Origin: Laetiporus sulphureus 93-53
Taxonomy: Eukaryota; Basidiomycota; Agaricomycetes; Polyporales; Laetiporaceae
Length of the DNA: 64,000 nt
Assembly: GCF_001632365.1 (NCBI RefSeq)
Contig: NW_024468510.1
Span: 1,554,074 to 1,618,073, forward strand
Reading direction: 5' to 3'
Made by a program: the position numbers and the translations under genes. This document shows positions 35,974 through 47,437 of the stretch, one piece after another; the stretch's first letter is position 1, and every line of letters starts with the position of its first letter. The notes under the pieces were generated by a model, which did not search any database, was not told the origin of the DNA, and worked only from the letters and a program-made list of their open reading frames with translations.

Positions 35974-37364
35974 ATGTCCTCGTTCTTTGGCCTGTGAGTC
36001 CGTTGTGCTTGTCTCGCTGAATGCTCTGATTGCTATACGGCTACAGCGGCAAGACGCGCACGTTCAAGCCGCGCAAGGACGTGCCCGAGGGCACGAGGCA
36101 GTACCAACTGCGCAAATATGCCGAAGCGACACTCGTGAGTGTGCTTGCTCGTTCCCAATGTGCAGAATCTCATTGTGGGAATTACGTCAGGGCTCAGGCA
36201 ACCTCCGCCTCGCGGTGAAGCTCCCGGAGGGCGAGGATGAGGATGAGTGGCTGGCGGTGCACGGTGCGCGCGTCTTTTCTCATCGTTCGAGGTTTCTACG
36301 TACTGATTAGGACGTGGGTGCAGCGGTGGACTTTTTCAACCATTTGAACATGTTGTACGGGACGGTCACAGAGTTCTGCACGCCACAAGAGGTATGTCCT
36401 CGATTAACGTTGTTCCCATTCGAATGGCAGCTCATAGCCACATCTACAGTGCCCGATAATGTCCGCAGGCCCACGGTCAGTGTGCCTTCTACACAATGCC
36501 GTGTCCATAATAGGTGACACTGGGGCCGCAGATACGAGTACCTCTGGGAAGATGGCGTGCGATACAAGCGGCCGACAAAGCTGCCCGCGCCAGAGTACGT
36601 CGACGCGCTCATGAACTGGACACAGAGCTTGCTCGACAACGAGGAGGTGTTTCCGAACAAGATCGGTGGGCATATTCCTCCTGCCTCTTCATGCTCGACC
36701 GCGTTGACCCATGCTGTCTCTTCGCAATCTGCCCTGGTTGACTCTACCCTCTGCATGCAGGCGTGCCATTCCGCAAGGGCTTCCACGACACGGTGCGCAC
36801 GATCTTCCGGCGGCTGTTCCGCGTGTATGCGCACTTGTACAGCAACCATTTTGACCACATCTGTGCGCTGGGCATCGAGGGTGTGTTTATTCGTTTCTTC
36901 TTTTGGTCTTCCTTTTCTGTCTCTTCTAGTGCTCTCGATGACGCGTTGTCCGCGGGTCGTGTGGTATCATGTGCAGTGCTATAGCACCGGCAACAGTTGT
37001 ATTCGTTCCAGGTTTCGAGCGCCTGGGTGGTCCTTACGCGGACATAAGCGCATCTAGTGTGGACGAGATGCAGTCGTGGTGATGCCGCGTCAACTTACAT
37101 GGATGAACTGTCGTATCCGATAGCCGGAACCCGATTGCGCTCTTAGCCGTCCGATGTCGTTGTCGCTGATCTTATTCGCAGCGCACCTAAATACGAGCTA
37201 CCGGCATTTCTTTCTCTTTGTGAACGAGGTGCGTCGTACGTGTATGCGCGTCGGGCGATCGCTCAAGTGTGATTGGGATGCAGTTCAACCTGGTAGACAA
37301 GAAGGAACTGGCACCTCTGGACGAGCTGAACGATGCGATTCTTGCGGAGGACAAGGGGCGGTAG
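35974..37364 (+). CDS. mob1: Mob1 kinase activator
   Basis: Mob1 binds and activates NDR/LATS kinases (Dbf2 in yeast) in the mitotic exit or septation initiation network. A short first exon, MSSFFGL, joins GKTRTFKPRKDVPEGTRQYQ, the typical N-terminus. Then come LRKYAEATLGSGNLRLAVKL, EWLAVHVVDFFNHLNMLYGT, the zinc-site region TEFCTPQECPIMSAGPRYEY, PTKLPAPEYVDALMNWTQS, and the His-ligand region RVYAHLYSNHFDHICALG. It ends with LNTSYRHFFLFVNEFNLVDK and KELAPLDELNDAILAEDKGR, stop TAG 37362-37364. Nine or so exons. Length and order match the family; all zinc-binding Cys and His look present. Confidence 0.93.
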
Positions 37365-38083
37365 TGTGTAGATATGTAGAATTTCTTGACGTCGATACCC
37401 TCTACTTTAGCTTGTACGATAACATGATGTATGCGGAGGAGAAACGGTCTAGGCCGCGTAGTCTCCTGCGTCATTGGAACGGGCGTTGCAGGGCGAGCAT
37501 GAGGTTAATGGGGAGGAACGAGGCAGGGGAGCGGAACGGGCGGGGACTCGAGGCGGCTCGCAGCGATGGAACGATCGCGTGCATGACGCGACGCGTCTTG
37601 GGCCGGCGCTTGGCGTGTGCCGTCGGCTGATCAACCCAGCTGCGACTTACTCCTCTGCCTTCTGCTCATCCTCCCAGCCACCAACCACTTGAAGGCCTGG
37701 CATTCTCGGAGTAAGTATCTTCGCTCGAGTCGATGGCTTTTTGTGGGCGGCATGACATCGGAGAACGCGATGGATATTTGCACTCCACGGCACCGAGAGG
37801 ATGGCACGAATGCATCGCTAGCATATCCTATCCTCCGCGCCCATGACGTTCCCCGCTGACCTTATATCTCGTTCCTGCATCAGAATCGCCCTCGTCTCCG
37901 TTCCATCTTTCTTCCTGCAAACCCTCGCTCCACCCCGCCCCTGCATGCGCCTTTCCTCTTCATAGTCTGCATCCAGCTCTCCCTGTATCATTAGATCTCT
38001 GCACCGGGTAGTACTCGTGGTTCGCCCACCTTGCTCGCCTGCCTGCATTGCCCTACCCATCGACTCATTTCCTTGCACCAATC
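37365..38083. other. Intergenic, promoter of the BTB-like gene
   Basis: About 720 bases between two plus-strand genes. No gene is seen. A pyrimidine-rich leader precedes the ATG at 38084. Confidence 0.5.
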
Positions 38084-39375
38084 ATGGATAGCCCTGAGTG
38101 GGATTCCGTTCTTCAGTTTGTCTCCGACCCCGCCGAGGGAACATCCCCTGCGCCTGAAAAGCGCGTGACGGAGAGGTCCGCCGTTCCCACCACTCCGTCC
38201 CAGGTGCCCACTCCACCCGTGAGTCAAGGGCCTAACTCACGTCTGCCGTCGAAAAGCCCGCTAACCACCCCTATCGCCCACTGCGATCACGCGTTTGAAA
38301 CACCGCCACCGCAGGACTCCAGCAAAGGCACCCCGACCGAGCTCGTCCCCGACCTCTCCTCCGTCGTCTCAGTCTCCACCACCTTCTTCCCGGGCGCGAA
38401 CCTCAACCCCATCCCGCCCGACCTCATCTTCCTCTCCTCAGATGCCGTCTTCTTCTACGTCCACTCGCACCAGGTCCTCGGCGCTTCCGACAACGGCTTC
38501 CGCGGCCTCCTCCCCGCCAAGCCCCAATCGCACAAGTCCAACTCGGCCCTCAAGGCTCTCGGCCTCTCTGACGACCTCGGGCCCATCATCCCCGTCCCCG
38601 AACCTGCGACCGTGCTCAACGTCGTGCTGCACACCATATATGCGCACTCGTGCGCACACTACTCTCCTGCGCTCGACACGCTATGCGCCGCCGTCGATGC
38701 GCTCCATAGGTACGGTGTCCCGCTCTCGCGCCACTGCGCCCCCGGAACGCCGCTTTACGCACTCCTGCTCGCGCACGCTCCCATCGCGCCGATCGAGGTG
38801 TATTCGCTCGCAGCGCACTACGATCTCTACGAACTCGCGGTACCCGTCTCGAGCCACATGCTCGGCTTCCAGCTCGCGACGCTTACGGACGAGGACGCGG
38901 AGCGTATGGGCTCGACGTACCTGAAGCGCTTGTTCTTCTTGCACCTCGGCCGGATCGACGCACTGAAGCGGCTTCTGCTCCCCCCACCGCACCTGCACGC
39001 GCCGACGCCGGGGTGCGATTTTGTCGAGCAGAAGAAGCTGACGCGCGCGTGGGCGCTCGCATCGGCGTATCTTGCATGGGACGCTAGGCCTGGTGAGTGC
39101 ATGTTGCTGTGTATGCGGCGATGTGAGCGGGTACTGAGTATTGGTATGCGTCAGATTTGTCCACGGGTACCATGGAGAGTGCGCTGTGTCCTCTTGGAGA
39201 GCACCTCTCGTGCGATATTTGCCAGAAGGCCCTGCGCGAACGCATTCAGCAGCTCATCTTGCAGTGGTCCGTAGTCAAAGTGCGTACCTTCCTTGCCCGC
39301 TCTATATATGCGTGTATGCGCATCGGTTCCTGTTTGCAGACCTGATCTATTCCTGCACTGCAGAGGACCATATGA
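38084..39375 (+). CDS. BTB/POZ-like protein of unknown role
   Basis: A Pro/Ser/Thr-rich N-terminus (MDSPEWDSVLQFVSDPAEG, then SQVPTPPVSQGP) precedes a fold like the basidiomycete BTB domain. PPDLIFLSSDAVFFYVHSHQ carries the D-x-x-x-x-S-S-D...F.VH...L pattern. The stretch VLNVVLHTIYAHSCAHYSPA and LDTLCAAVDALHRYGVPLS follow the POZ core, and YSLAAHYDLYELAVPVSSHM fits the BACK-like helices. Two introns near the 3' end lead through LSTGTMESALCPLGEHLSC and DICQKALRERIQQLILQWSV to KRTI with TGA at 39373-39375. The pair CxxC in LSCDICQKAL is suggestive but a single CxxC cannot be called a zinc finger. Similar proteins are common and uncharacterised in Agaricomycetes. Confidence 0.8.
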
Positions 39376-40162
39376 CGGAATCACCCGACAAATAGAGTCG
39401 TGGGACGGGAGGTTGAACGAAGAAGGAGAGTCCGGTCGACGCACGCGTCGTGCACGTTTCTCTCCTCGCCGAAGCCCGGACCCACAGACGCCGCCATATA
39501 ATTTATTCTTAACGCACATCAACAGACTCGCAATGACGCGCTGGCGGGCCGCCAGACCATGTAGCATCGCCACATACACGCATCCGATCTCTCATCTGTC
39601 CGCTGCCTCGCCTCGCCTCGCACTCATCATCAAAAGCAAGCAACGATCCGTTATTCACGCCGCATCATCTGTACTACTACTACTTGTATCAACGCATCCG
39701 TCCCGTCACACCGTCGTCACTTCCCCTGGGTCTCTCGCCGAAGCATTCGCGGCGCTCGCCATCGTTTCCGGGAACCGTGTTGTTTTCCCGCTGTTGAAAT
39801 GTTGGACGTTGGCCGTTGAATGTCCCATGTTAAAGTATGCATGCATGTTTTTATGTACCTATAGTAGGTTTCCGCATATGCAATACGTATAGATGTCAGC
39901 ATGTAAATCGTGCGTCTGCCTGCGTTTGCCGCTGATCCGCAGGACGCGCTAGTGTCATCACTGCAAACCCCCACGAGAGCGATACGGTAACAACTCCGTT
40001 TCTGACGTGTCTGGTAATTCGCAGTGGGAACGAACGATAACTCGGGAAGAACGTTATGCATACATTCCAAGCGTGGGTAATGGTAAAGTGACAGAATGTG
40101 TCAGTAACTGCGGAAAGCAGCGATGCAACTCCAAGTCATCGATGATCCAGACACAGTGATAG
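39376..40162. other. Convergent intergenic region
   Basis: About 790 bases between the BTB-like and Dbp8 stop codons. It includes simple CTA and CGCCT runs near 39608 and 39670 but no gene. Confidence 0.5.
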
Positions 40163-42202
40163 TTAGCTCCCTTCCGCGATGTCCGCCCGTCGCTTCGCGC
40201 TCTTGATCTTGTGGATTTCTTCCCGCTTGCCAAAGTCCGAATCGTGCAATTCCTGAAGGTATGATATGCGTTAGTCGTTGCACGTACGGATGGAGAGCTG
40301 ATCCGGGAGACTAACCATGTTCGCGAGACGCTTTGCGGTGGAGACCAGGTTGAGCTTCTCAAGCACCTTCTCTTCCTTGAGCGTCACCTCGGTCAATTTC
40401 GTCTCTGTCCAACGCGCATCAGCCACCTATCCTTCGGATATCCAAAACGCTCTCGCCAGTCTCCGAGGGGAAACAAGCACGACACTCACTGATCCGCTCC
40501 TCAACACGCAGCACGCGCTCCTCGTCCCACTCCGTCACAAAGCTCACCGCAACACCGCCTTTTCCCTTCCGCGCCGTCCTCCCAACACGATGCGTGTACT
40601 CCTCCGGCTCATCGGGCACGTCCCAGTTGACGACCAGCGCGACGTCCTCGATGTCCAGCCCGCGCGCGCCCACGTCCGTCGACACGAGCACCGGCACGAC
40701 GCTCGCGCGGAACAGCGACAGCGAGCTCAGCCTCTCGCGCTGCGTCAGCCGCGAATGCAGCGCCGTGCTCCGGATGTGCAGCGTCTGCAGCAGGTGGGTG
40801 AGGTACGCCGCCGTGCGGGGGCGCTTGCAGAAGATGATCGTCGGCGGCGGCTGTTCGATGTCTTCTGGGTCGTCGGAGGTCTTGGTTTTGGGTTTCTTGG
40901 AATGGGACTTGGGGGCGGGCTTGGGTTTCTTGCCGGGCTTGGTCGGCTCTGGAGGGGCACGTCGGAGGTGGAGGGTGGATTCGGGCGGGTTGCAGAGGAG
41001 GTAGTATAGGTATGCTTCGCGGACTTGGGACGGGACAAGGAGGTAGTGTTGCTGCAGTGTCTCCACTGTCTCAACACTGTGGCGGGGTAAGCGTCAGAAG
41101 ACATGGGAGCGGAAGCAAGCACGAACGTCTCGGTCATCCTGTGAATGAAAGGCTTTTGCTTCCCAGGTCTTGGTGGCGCCTGAGCGAGAGTCTCCACGGC
41201 AGGTGTCAAAGTTGCCGTAAATAGACATGTTTGCCTCTCTTTAGGTAGGACCTCGAATAGATACGATAGCTCAGGAGCAAATGTCGGCGTGAGCAGCCGG
41301 TCGGCTTCGTCAAGCACTAGGAACTTGACCCTTGAGAGATCCCATTCCCCGCTGCTACTTTTCAAATGGTCCACTATCCGACCAGGCGTGGCGACAACCA
41401 CATGCGGCCTGTTCCCGAGCTCAAGAGCCTGTGCCATCATGTCCATGCCGCCCACGACCACTGCTGTCCTCAAATTCAACGAAGAACCGAGAACAGCAAA
41501 CTGCTCGGATATTTGGAATGCCAGCTCACTGAACAGATGTGAGCCGCAAGCCGACGGAACATGGCCTTAGGACATACCGCGTGGGCGTCAGAACCAGCGC
41601 AAAGATACCATATGGATCGACAGCCAGCTTCTGAAGAATGGGTAAGGCGAAGGCTATGGTCTTTCCTGAACCTGTCTTTGCATTGCCTATGCAGTCCCTG
41701 CCTTGGATATCTGTGGTGTGAGCACAGGGAAAGAGCGAGAGCCATCAGACTCGCCTTCCAGCAACGGGGGTATGCAAGCAGCTTGGATCTCGGTGGGGCA
41801 GCGTATAGACATCTTCGTCAGCGGAACAAGGAGAGCAGAGGAGATTCCGAGCGAAGCGAATGTCGAGGGAGATGGCCTGGTAGATCTCGCTGGACCCGCT
41901 CGTTGAGCACCTGTTGTCCGTGGCGCGATGGACATTCGTGACGACCTGAAGCGGTCTTCTGTATCATCCCAGTCGGCTCCAAAAATGGTCTCGTGTGCAG
42001 AATGGACAGAATCATCCTCCGAGTCGGATGTGCTGCTGTGGCTCAATTTCGACCGTGAATATGAATGTTCCTCCGCTGGACACTCGACGTCTTCGCCATC
42101 GTCCTCCGAGTCTAGATCCACGCGGAGCCTCTTTCGCCCAGGATCATCTTGCAGGCGCAAAAGGTCATCTGTAGTGAGAGCTTGTCGCTTTGCGCCAGCC
42201 AT
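40163..42202 (-). CDS. dbp8: DEAD-box RNA helicase, Dbp8 type
   Basis: Nucleolar helicase of 18S rRNA maturation. An acidic N-terminus ([20 protein letters not shown]) precedes the Q-motif region [20 protein letters not shown]. Helicase motifs follow in order: I AKTGSGKT, Ia LTPTR, Ib [38 protein letters not shown] and [14 protein letters not shown]. The order and linker sequences ([19 protein letters not shown]) fit Dbp8/DDX49. A Lys/Pro-rich insertion ([20 protein letters not shown]) splits the start of RecA domain 2, which is longer than in yeast. The C-terminus is [20 protein letters not shown] then RRADIAEGS, stop TAA 40163-40165. The start at 42202 is [15 protein letters not shown]. Confidence 0.9.
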
Positions 42203-42446
42203 AACGTATTTAGGAAGGTAAGAGAAAAGCACAGGCGGCAGCGGCAACTGCCGGTATGACCGTCGAGATCAACTTTCCGATATATTCGGATCAATCAGGT
42301 GGCTTAGGTCTGGTCTGAGTGTTTACTATTAGACGCTCGTCGTATAAGTGCAGATATCAGAGTAGAATACAGAGTTTGCAGATGCAACAACAGGCTACAA
42401 CATGTTCGCTACTTATGATAAGATAAACAACGCAATGTGAATGAAG

Positions 42447-44099
42447 TCAGTTCTCTGGGCTATTCATGAACTGGGTAAAATTCGAGCGCTCTTCGGTATT
42501 ATCGAAATTCTCCTCGAGCATCGCGCGTACCAGATTACTGGACTGGAAGTCCACAGACGAGCCTTCGTATCGATTGACAGAGACTTGGAACCCTCCTTCG
42601 TTAAAAGGGCGATAGTGGCTCCCTGGTGCTGAGGAGGGACGATGTCCTTGAGCAGCGATGGCTTCTCCTTGCACGGCTCCTCCTCGGAGGAGGAAAGGTT
42701 GAGAATTGCCTGCCAGTAGGAATGGACCGCTCGAGGTTCGGTTCACGGGCTGATATGCGTATTCACGCATCCTCTGTGTAGGTAGTAAGTCGTTGTTGTA
42801 GTTATACGCGAAGGTAGGAACAGGCGTTTGCAGGGCAGGACTGGAGATCTGTATGTGCGGAGTCTGCTATGAGCTGGGTTAGCAAAGGCTCGTGAAACTT
42901 GATGGGATCTGAGACTAACCGTGTCAAAAGTTTGGAACAACACATTTCCCGCCCGTGCTCGCTCCTCATGTCTAGTCGACGCAGAAGGAGTCACGGCGGA
43001 GCGAGATCTAAACAATTGTCCAGGAAGTGGCGTGAAGGAAGAAACTATAGACGGAGAGATCGGTACATTGTAGCTCATGGCGTTGTTGCGTTCATTGTTT
43101 CCTAAGGAACGCGGGAAGGCCTCGACGGTAGGTGACATCGACCGCTCAGAATTCGCGATAGACGGCGTACGGTGTTTGAGGCGGTCAGCAGCACCGCCTA
43201 CTAAACTGCTACGCGTGGAAGATCCAGGAAGGTTCAAATAAGTTGAACGAATGGACGCAACACGTTTCTTCTGCTCTTTTTTTCCCGTCAAGCAGTCCAT
43301 CCTCGCTCTTTTCAGTGACCTTCTTCGCTTTTCGGCGGGGTCGATATTTGTAGTCAGGGTATTTCTTCTTGAAGGCATCGGCTTCGCGTTTCGCTTCCTG
43401 TTCGTACGGCACCCGCTCTTGCGGAGAAAGCGCCTTCCACGCTCTTGCCGCAGCCGTACTAGCATTAGGAGGACAGCCCTCCTTTGTACCGGGGTTCTTC
43501 TTAATAAATTCGCATCTGAAAATTATCCACTTATTGCGAGGCCTGCGAGGTCGATCCTCGCGAATAGTCTCGGCGGAGGGCAAGTCTAATGCATGAGGGA
43601 AAATATTGCTCGAGCTCACAGGCGGAGCGAGGGTTGTGTGTGGTCGTTGCCAGGCGAGTTGTGCTTGACTTGAAGTGGCGTTGCTCGGTGGCGCATAGGT
43701 AGTGGACTGCGGATGTGGCAGTGAAGGCATCGGCTGAGGAGGTGGCAGTGAACAACCGCCTGCGGTTGGAGACTCGTCGAACCGGTTATGGGTCCCGTGA
43801 GCGTTTGGTATTGTGAACTCATGAGATGTGTCCACCGTGGTCAAATCGCCTGTCAAAGACAGAGCCGGTGGTGGTCTTGATGATGTGGAACCTGGGAAAG
43901 GGGAATAACGCGATAAACGGTCGAACCAGTCATCCCCAGCCCATCGGTATGTCGACGCAGAGCGTAGATCGAATGAGAAGGACGAAACATCCGTGGGCAG
44001 TGTACTCGAGCCTGAGTGATCAAAATTCGACACGAGCTGAACGCCGTCCTGCCGCGAAGGTGCCACAGGCGTGGGCACGAGGAGCCTTGTTTTCACCAT
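42447..44099 (-). CDS. HMG-box transcription factor
   Basis: DNA-binding protein with a single MATA-type HMG box: PRRPRNKWIIFRCEFIKKNP, then ASTAAARAWKALSPQERVPY, EQEAKREADAFKKKYPDYKY and RPRRKAKK. The long N-terminal arm is Ser/Pro rich (MVKTRLLVPTPVAPSRQDG onward). Directly after the box the reading frame must change. A 49-base intron with donor GTCACT and acceptor GAGCAG (about 43268-43316) restores it to KKRVASIRSTYLNLPG. A one-base change in the A7 run would do the same. A second intron near 42868-42920 joins GNVLFQTFDT to TPHIQISSPALQTPVPTF, and the last exon ends FMNSPEN at TGA 42447-42449. The target genes cannot be read from the sequence; no homeodomain or pheromone receptor lies beside it, so it is not marked as a mating-type locus. 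Confidence 0.82.
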
Positions 44100-44803
44100 G
44101 AGATTCTGCCGTGCTCTTTGAGAGAATAGCGAAGAACAATGCGGGCTGCGTGAAGGGTTCGCTGTCGAACGAATGATGATGTGGCGAAAAAAACCAGAGT
44201 TTGTGTTGTGAGAGAATAGAGGGAGACACCACAAATGCCTTATATGAATAACAAGGTGGTAAGGCGCCACAATGTGGCCCATGTCGCGTCCCACGGGGTG
44301 AGGATCCATCTCCGCACTGTCACTGTCCGCCAATTGCTTAGCGATGTTTACTCCACAATTTAATCTTGGGCCACAGGAGTGCTCCGGGATGGTCATTGAC
44401 GCATGTCCCAGTTAGAGGTTCACAGCTCATAAGTGAATCCGCCCAGTGAGCTACGCACCAACCTATGGGTTTGAATCCTTTGCGACTGTCCAGACGCGAG
44501 TGCCCTTCTCTTCAGCAGTAGCCGTGGCTGATGTTGATGGCTTCAGATCCAGGACGATTTCAGCGCGAACACACCAACTTACCTATGGTGCAATGGCAGT
44601 GAGAGACTGTTCATGGTTGAGAATTCGACAAATTTGAGGCGTGTTGTACAGCCTACAACTCTCGATGTACCCGACGAAGGTAGATAAATGACTGATCGCT
44701 ACAAGGACAAGCTGAGTAGCATTCTTATTATAAGCACATTTATCTACAACACCTTTCAGTCACTGTCTATCCAGGGCAAAGATATCTATACGCACTTGCT
44801 ATA
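44100..44803. other. Upstream region of the HMG-box gene
   Basis: About 700 bases between the HMG-box start and the Sua5 stop, both on minus. A GGTTTGAATCC-like string near 44469 recalls a tRNA T-arm but no acceptor or D-arm accompanies it. No gene is seen. Confidence 0.5.
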
Positions 44804-46081
44804 TCATGCAGTCTGATCTATCCAGACAATCTCACTCGCGGCTTTGTTGACGCGATTCATTACAGCCAATCCTTCACGCTCCTCTTCAATTCCTTCCACC
44901 AATATCAGGTCGACGCCGGCATTGTCCAGTGTGAGTAACCCATCGAATAAGCGTTGCGCAGAGATTGCAGGAACAGATATCGGCCCAAGAAGATATGTGT
45001 GCCAAACGATCTCATCGGTAGGTGCGGTCAATCTAGAGAGGAGGGGAGAATCTGACGGTGCCAATAAACCAATTTTAATGGGACGGTTCAACTTCACTTT
45101 CTGCTTGACAGAGGCCAAGAATGACGGAATAGAGACTGGCTGGGATTCGTTCTGCGCAGGCGAAGTCCTCAATAGGATCACAGGAACAGCGGGCGAATAG
45201 TGCCGGTATTTCATTCCCGGTGTAGTGGGAGCTTGTTCCAATGCTTCATCGCGATAATCACGCCGATACACGAACACTTTGGGCTTGTGTTCAGCGGAGC
45301 CCATTTCCTGCTGGATTACTCCTTCAATGTCCTCTACCGTGACTCCGCCTGGGCGCAGGATGCGTATATTGCCATCTTCGTTCAAAGCTTCGACCACCGT
45401 GCTCTCTAGCCCAACTCCGCAAGGACCACCATCCAATATCAGCCCGACCTTGCCGCCGAGGTCTTTAAACACATGTTCGGCACGGGTAGGACTCGGTCTG
45501 CCTGAAGAGTTTGCGCTTGGGGCGGCGATGGGCGCATCGGTCAAAGCTATCAAAGCTCTGGCCACCGGATGTGATGGCATCCTGATCGCAACCGTGGCTT
45601 GGTTCGCGGTGATGATTGACGGGATCAACGCGGAGTCGGCGGGAAACAGAAGAGTAAGGGGACCGGGCCAGAAATGCCTCATGAGCATGTCATTTGTCTT
45701 CGAGATTGTGTATCCCCTGGGCAATAACTTGTGGAGCATCGGAATTGAGGAGACATGGACAATGAGAGGGTTATCTGGAGGCCTGCCTTTGGTAGAGAAG
45801 ATTCGGGATGCGGCTGTCGAGTCAAGGGCCAACGCTCCAAGCCCATAGACGGTCTCCGTGGGAAATGCTACTGTCTGAAGCCTTTTGAGTTGTTCAGCAG
45901 CCTGCCATAAGGCGTACAAGGTGGCTTGAGAGCTGATCTCTGGTTCATCGGAAGAGCCAAATGTGATGGAGGACGCATCACAGTGCAAGATCTGGGTAGT
46001 TTGAGAAGAGCCTGCCATGCTGTGACAAGAGGATATAGCACGGATTCGTATTCTATCAAGAAGAGGTCTAGGAAGTCTCAT
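44804..46081 (-). CDS. sua5: Sua5/YrdC/YciO threonylcarbamoyl-AMP synthase
   Basis: Makes threonylcarbamoyl-adenylate from Thr, bicarbonate and ATP, the first step of the t6A37 modification of ANN-decoding tRNAs. It is an uninterrupted 425-codon frame, one of very few intronless genes here. The YrdC domain has TVAFPTETVYGLGALAL, the nucleotide-site STKGRPPDNPLIVHV (Lys and Arg of the KxR pattern), FWPGPLTLLFPAD, TVAIRMPSHPVARALI and APSANSSGRPSPTRAEHV, the SxN signature. The Sua5 C-terminal Rossmann domain follows after the linker PGMKYRHYSPAVPVILLRT and ends NRVNKAASEIVWIDQTA. The first 20 residues (MRLPRPLLDRIRIRAISSCH) look like a mitochondrial presequence, with a second Met at residue 22 that would give a cytosolic form. 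Confidence 0.94.
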   Translation of the reverse strand: MRLPRPLLDRIRIRAISSCHSMAGSSQTTQILHCDASSITFGSSDEPEISSQATLYALWQAAEQLKRLQTVAFPTETVYGLGALALDSTAASRIFSTKGRPPDNPLIVHVSSIPMLHKLLPRGYTISKTNDMLMRHFWPGPLTLLFPADSALIPSIITANQATVAIRMPSHPVARALIALTDAPIAAPSANSSGRPSPTRAEHVFKDLGGKVGLILDGGPCGVGLESTVVEALNEDGNIRILRPGGVTVEDIEGVIQQEMGSAEHKPKVFVYRRDYRDEALEQAPTTPGMKYRHYSPAVPVILLRTSPAQNESQPVSIPSFLASVKQKVKLNRPIKIGLLAPSDSPLLSRLTAPTDEIVWHTYLLGPISVPAISAQRLFDGLLTLDNAGVDLILVEGIEEEREGLAVMNRVNKAASEIVWIDQTA

Positions 46082-46365
46082 ATATTCCAGTCAGGTAGAC
46101 GATTGACAAGGCCCAGCTGCATGGTGTGCGCAGAACGATGGCACTCATCAGACGCCGAAAGCACTTAGCGCGTTACACAATATGCCTACTGCTTAAGATC
46201 GTGCTGTCGACACCCGCTTTACAATATCAGACGAAGCGCGCTCTCACAGTTTATTGAGAAGCAACTCGCATTTATGACATGTAAGCTCCATGACAAGTTA
46301 CAGAATTACAGGAAAAGAAGAGAATCGTTGGCAGATCCCGGAACCCATACATCACCACACCCTTT

Positions 46366-47273
46366 TTATCTGCCCCCCATCATTCTCATGCGGTCAGGAT
46401 GCATACCACCTACAGGACCATTGGGAACAAGATGATCACCATTCTGCTGCGGGCCTTGCGCTTGAGAGAATCCAGAGGGTGGAGCTCCGTTGGGAAGTGC
46501 GTTGGGATTGCCACCCTGCGGTACGTTACCACTGGGAGGGAACGGAGGGCGATTGCCAGCGGCAGGATTGGGAGGGAAAGGAGGCATGCCTGATGCAAAA
46601 GATTAGTGTAACACGCAACAATCTAGAAAATGTGGACATACTCGGGGGAAAGTTACCTGGGGCGCCCATACCTGGAGCACCCATGCCAGCAGGTGCTGGA
46701 CCATTCGGTGGGAAAGGGAGCGCACCTGGGGGCATCATCATTCCAGGCATCGGTGGAAATGGCGGCCTCCCTTGTAGAAGTCTTTCAGCACGTTGCGATG
46801 AATACCTTAACCGGGTACGCTCACCTGGAGGTCCTCCGAAGCCTGGGCCGCCGAATCCCATAGGTGGTGGTGCAAAGGGTGCGGGAGGCGCTAGATGTTG
46901 CGGACCAAAACCGAAACCACCTGGTGGCGGTCCGCCGCTAGTCTCGTACGCAGCAGTAATTTGGTCGATTATACTTTGCGCTTTGTCGTGTCCCAACGCT
47001 AGGAGCTCCGCGTCAGTAAAACAGTTTGCATGGTGATACATAAGATACTTACATGCATAGTAGTCCCTCACATTGGCGAGGTGGTTCCGACCGCTATTAT
47101 GAGCCTTGCGCACTGTTGTGAAAGATGTGAGTACGAGAACTAACTGGGGAAGAAGCAGCACTCACCTGATGCAGAATCGTGGGTCAGAAAAACGTCGCAA
47201 TAGTCGCAATAGTGTTTCTAGGGATCGAAATCAGTACTGAATTAGGAATCCAAACAAAATAACGTACCGGCAT
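46366..47273 (-). CDS. U1 snRNP protein C
   Basis: U1-C stabilises U1 snRNA pairing with the 5' splice site. The first exon is only MP. After an intron it reads [17 protein letters not shown], then [18 protein letters not shown], which gives the C2H2-type U1-C zinc finger with both Cys and both His. The middle ([20 protein letters not shown] then AAYE) matches the conserved helix after the finger. The C-terminal half is rich in Gly, Pro and Met ([46 protein letters not shown]), as in other U1-C proteins. Stop TAA 46366-46368. The start is 164 bases from the LSm3 start on the other strand. Confidence 0.95.
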
Positions 47274-47437
47274 GATTGCGCTGCCTTTGTTCAGGTGGAG
47301 GTGAGCGACAAGTGACGACAAGTGACAAGCTGGTAAGCACCGTGCATCAAGCTGGGCGGAGTTTTAATCTCACTGCACGTGATTAGTATTGCCTTTCGAG
47401 CGAACGCGTCTTGCACGTCGCCATCGGCGCGTGTAAC

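Noticed and set aside
38295..38924. 209-codon frame rich in Ser, Thr, Arg and Pro on plus
   Set aside because: It is the shifted frame of the BTB-like gene, whose own frame has clear domain pattern and continues across introns.
42447..44099. Mating-type locus
   Set aside because: A single HMG box is present, but no homeodomain pair, pheromone precursor, receptor or the usual MIP and beta-flanking genes lie beside it.
44440..44500. GGTTTGAATCC resembling a tRNA T-arm
   Set aside because: The T-stem does not pair and no acceptor, D or anticodon arm is present.
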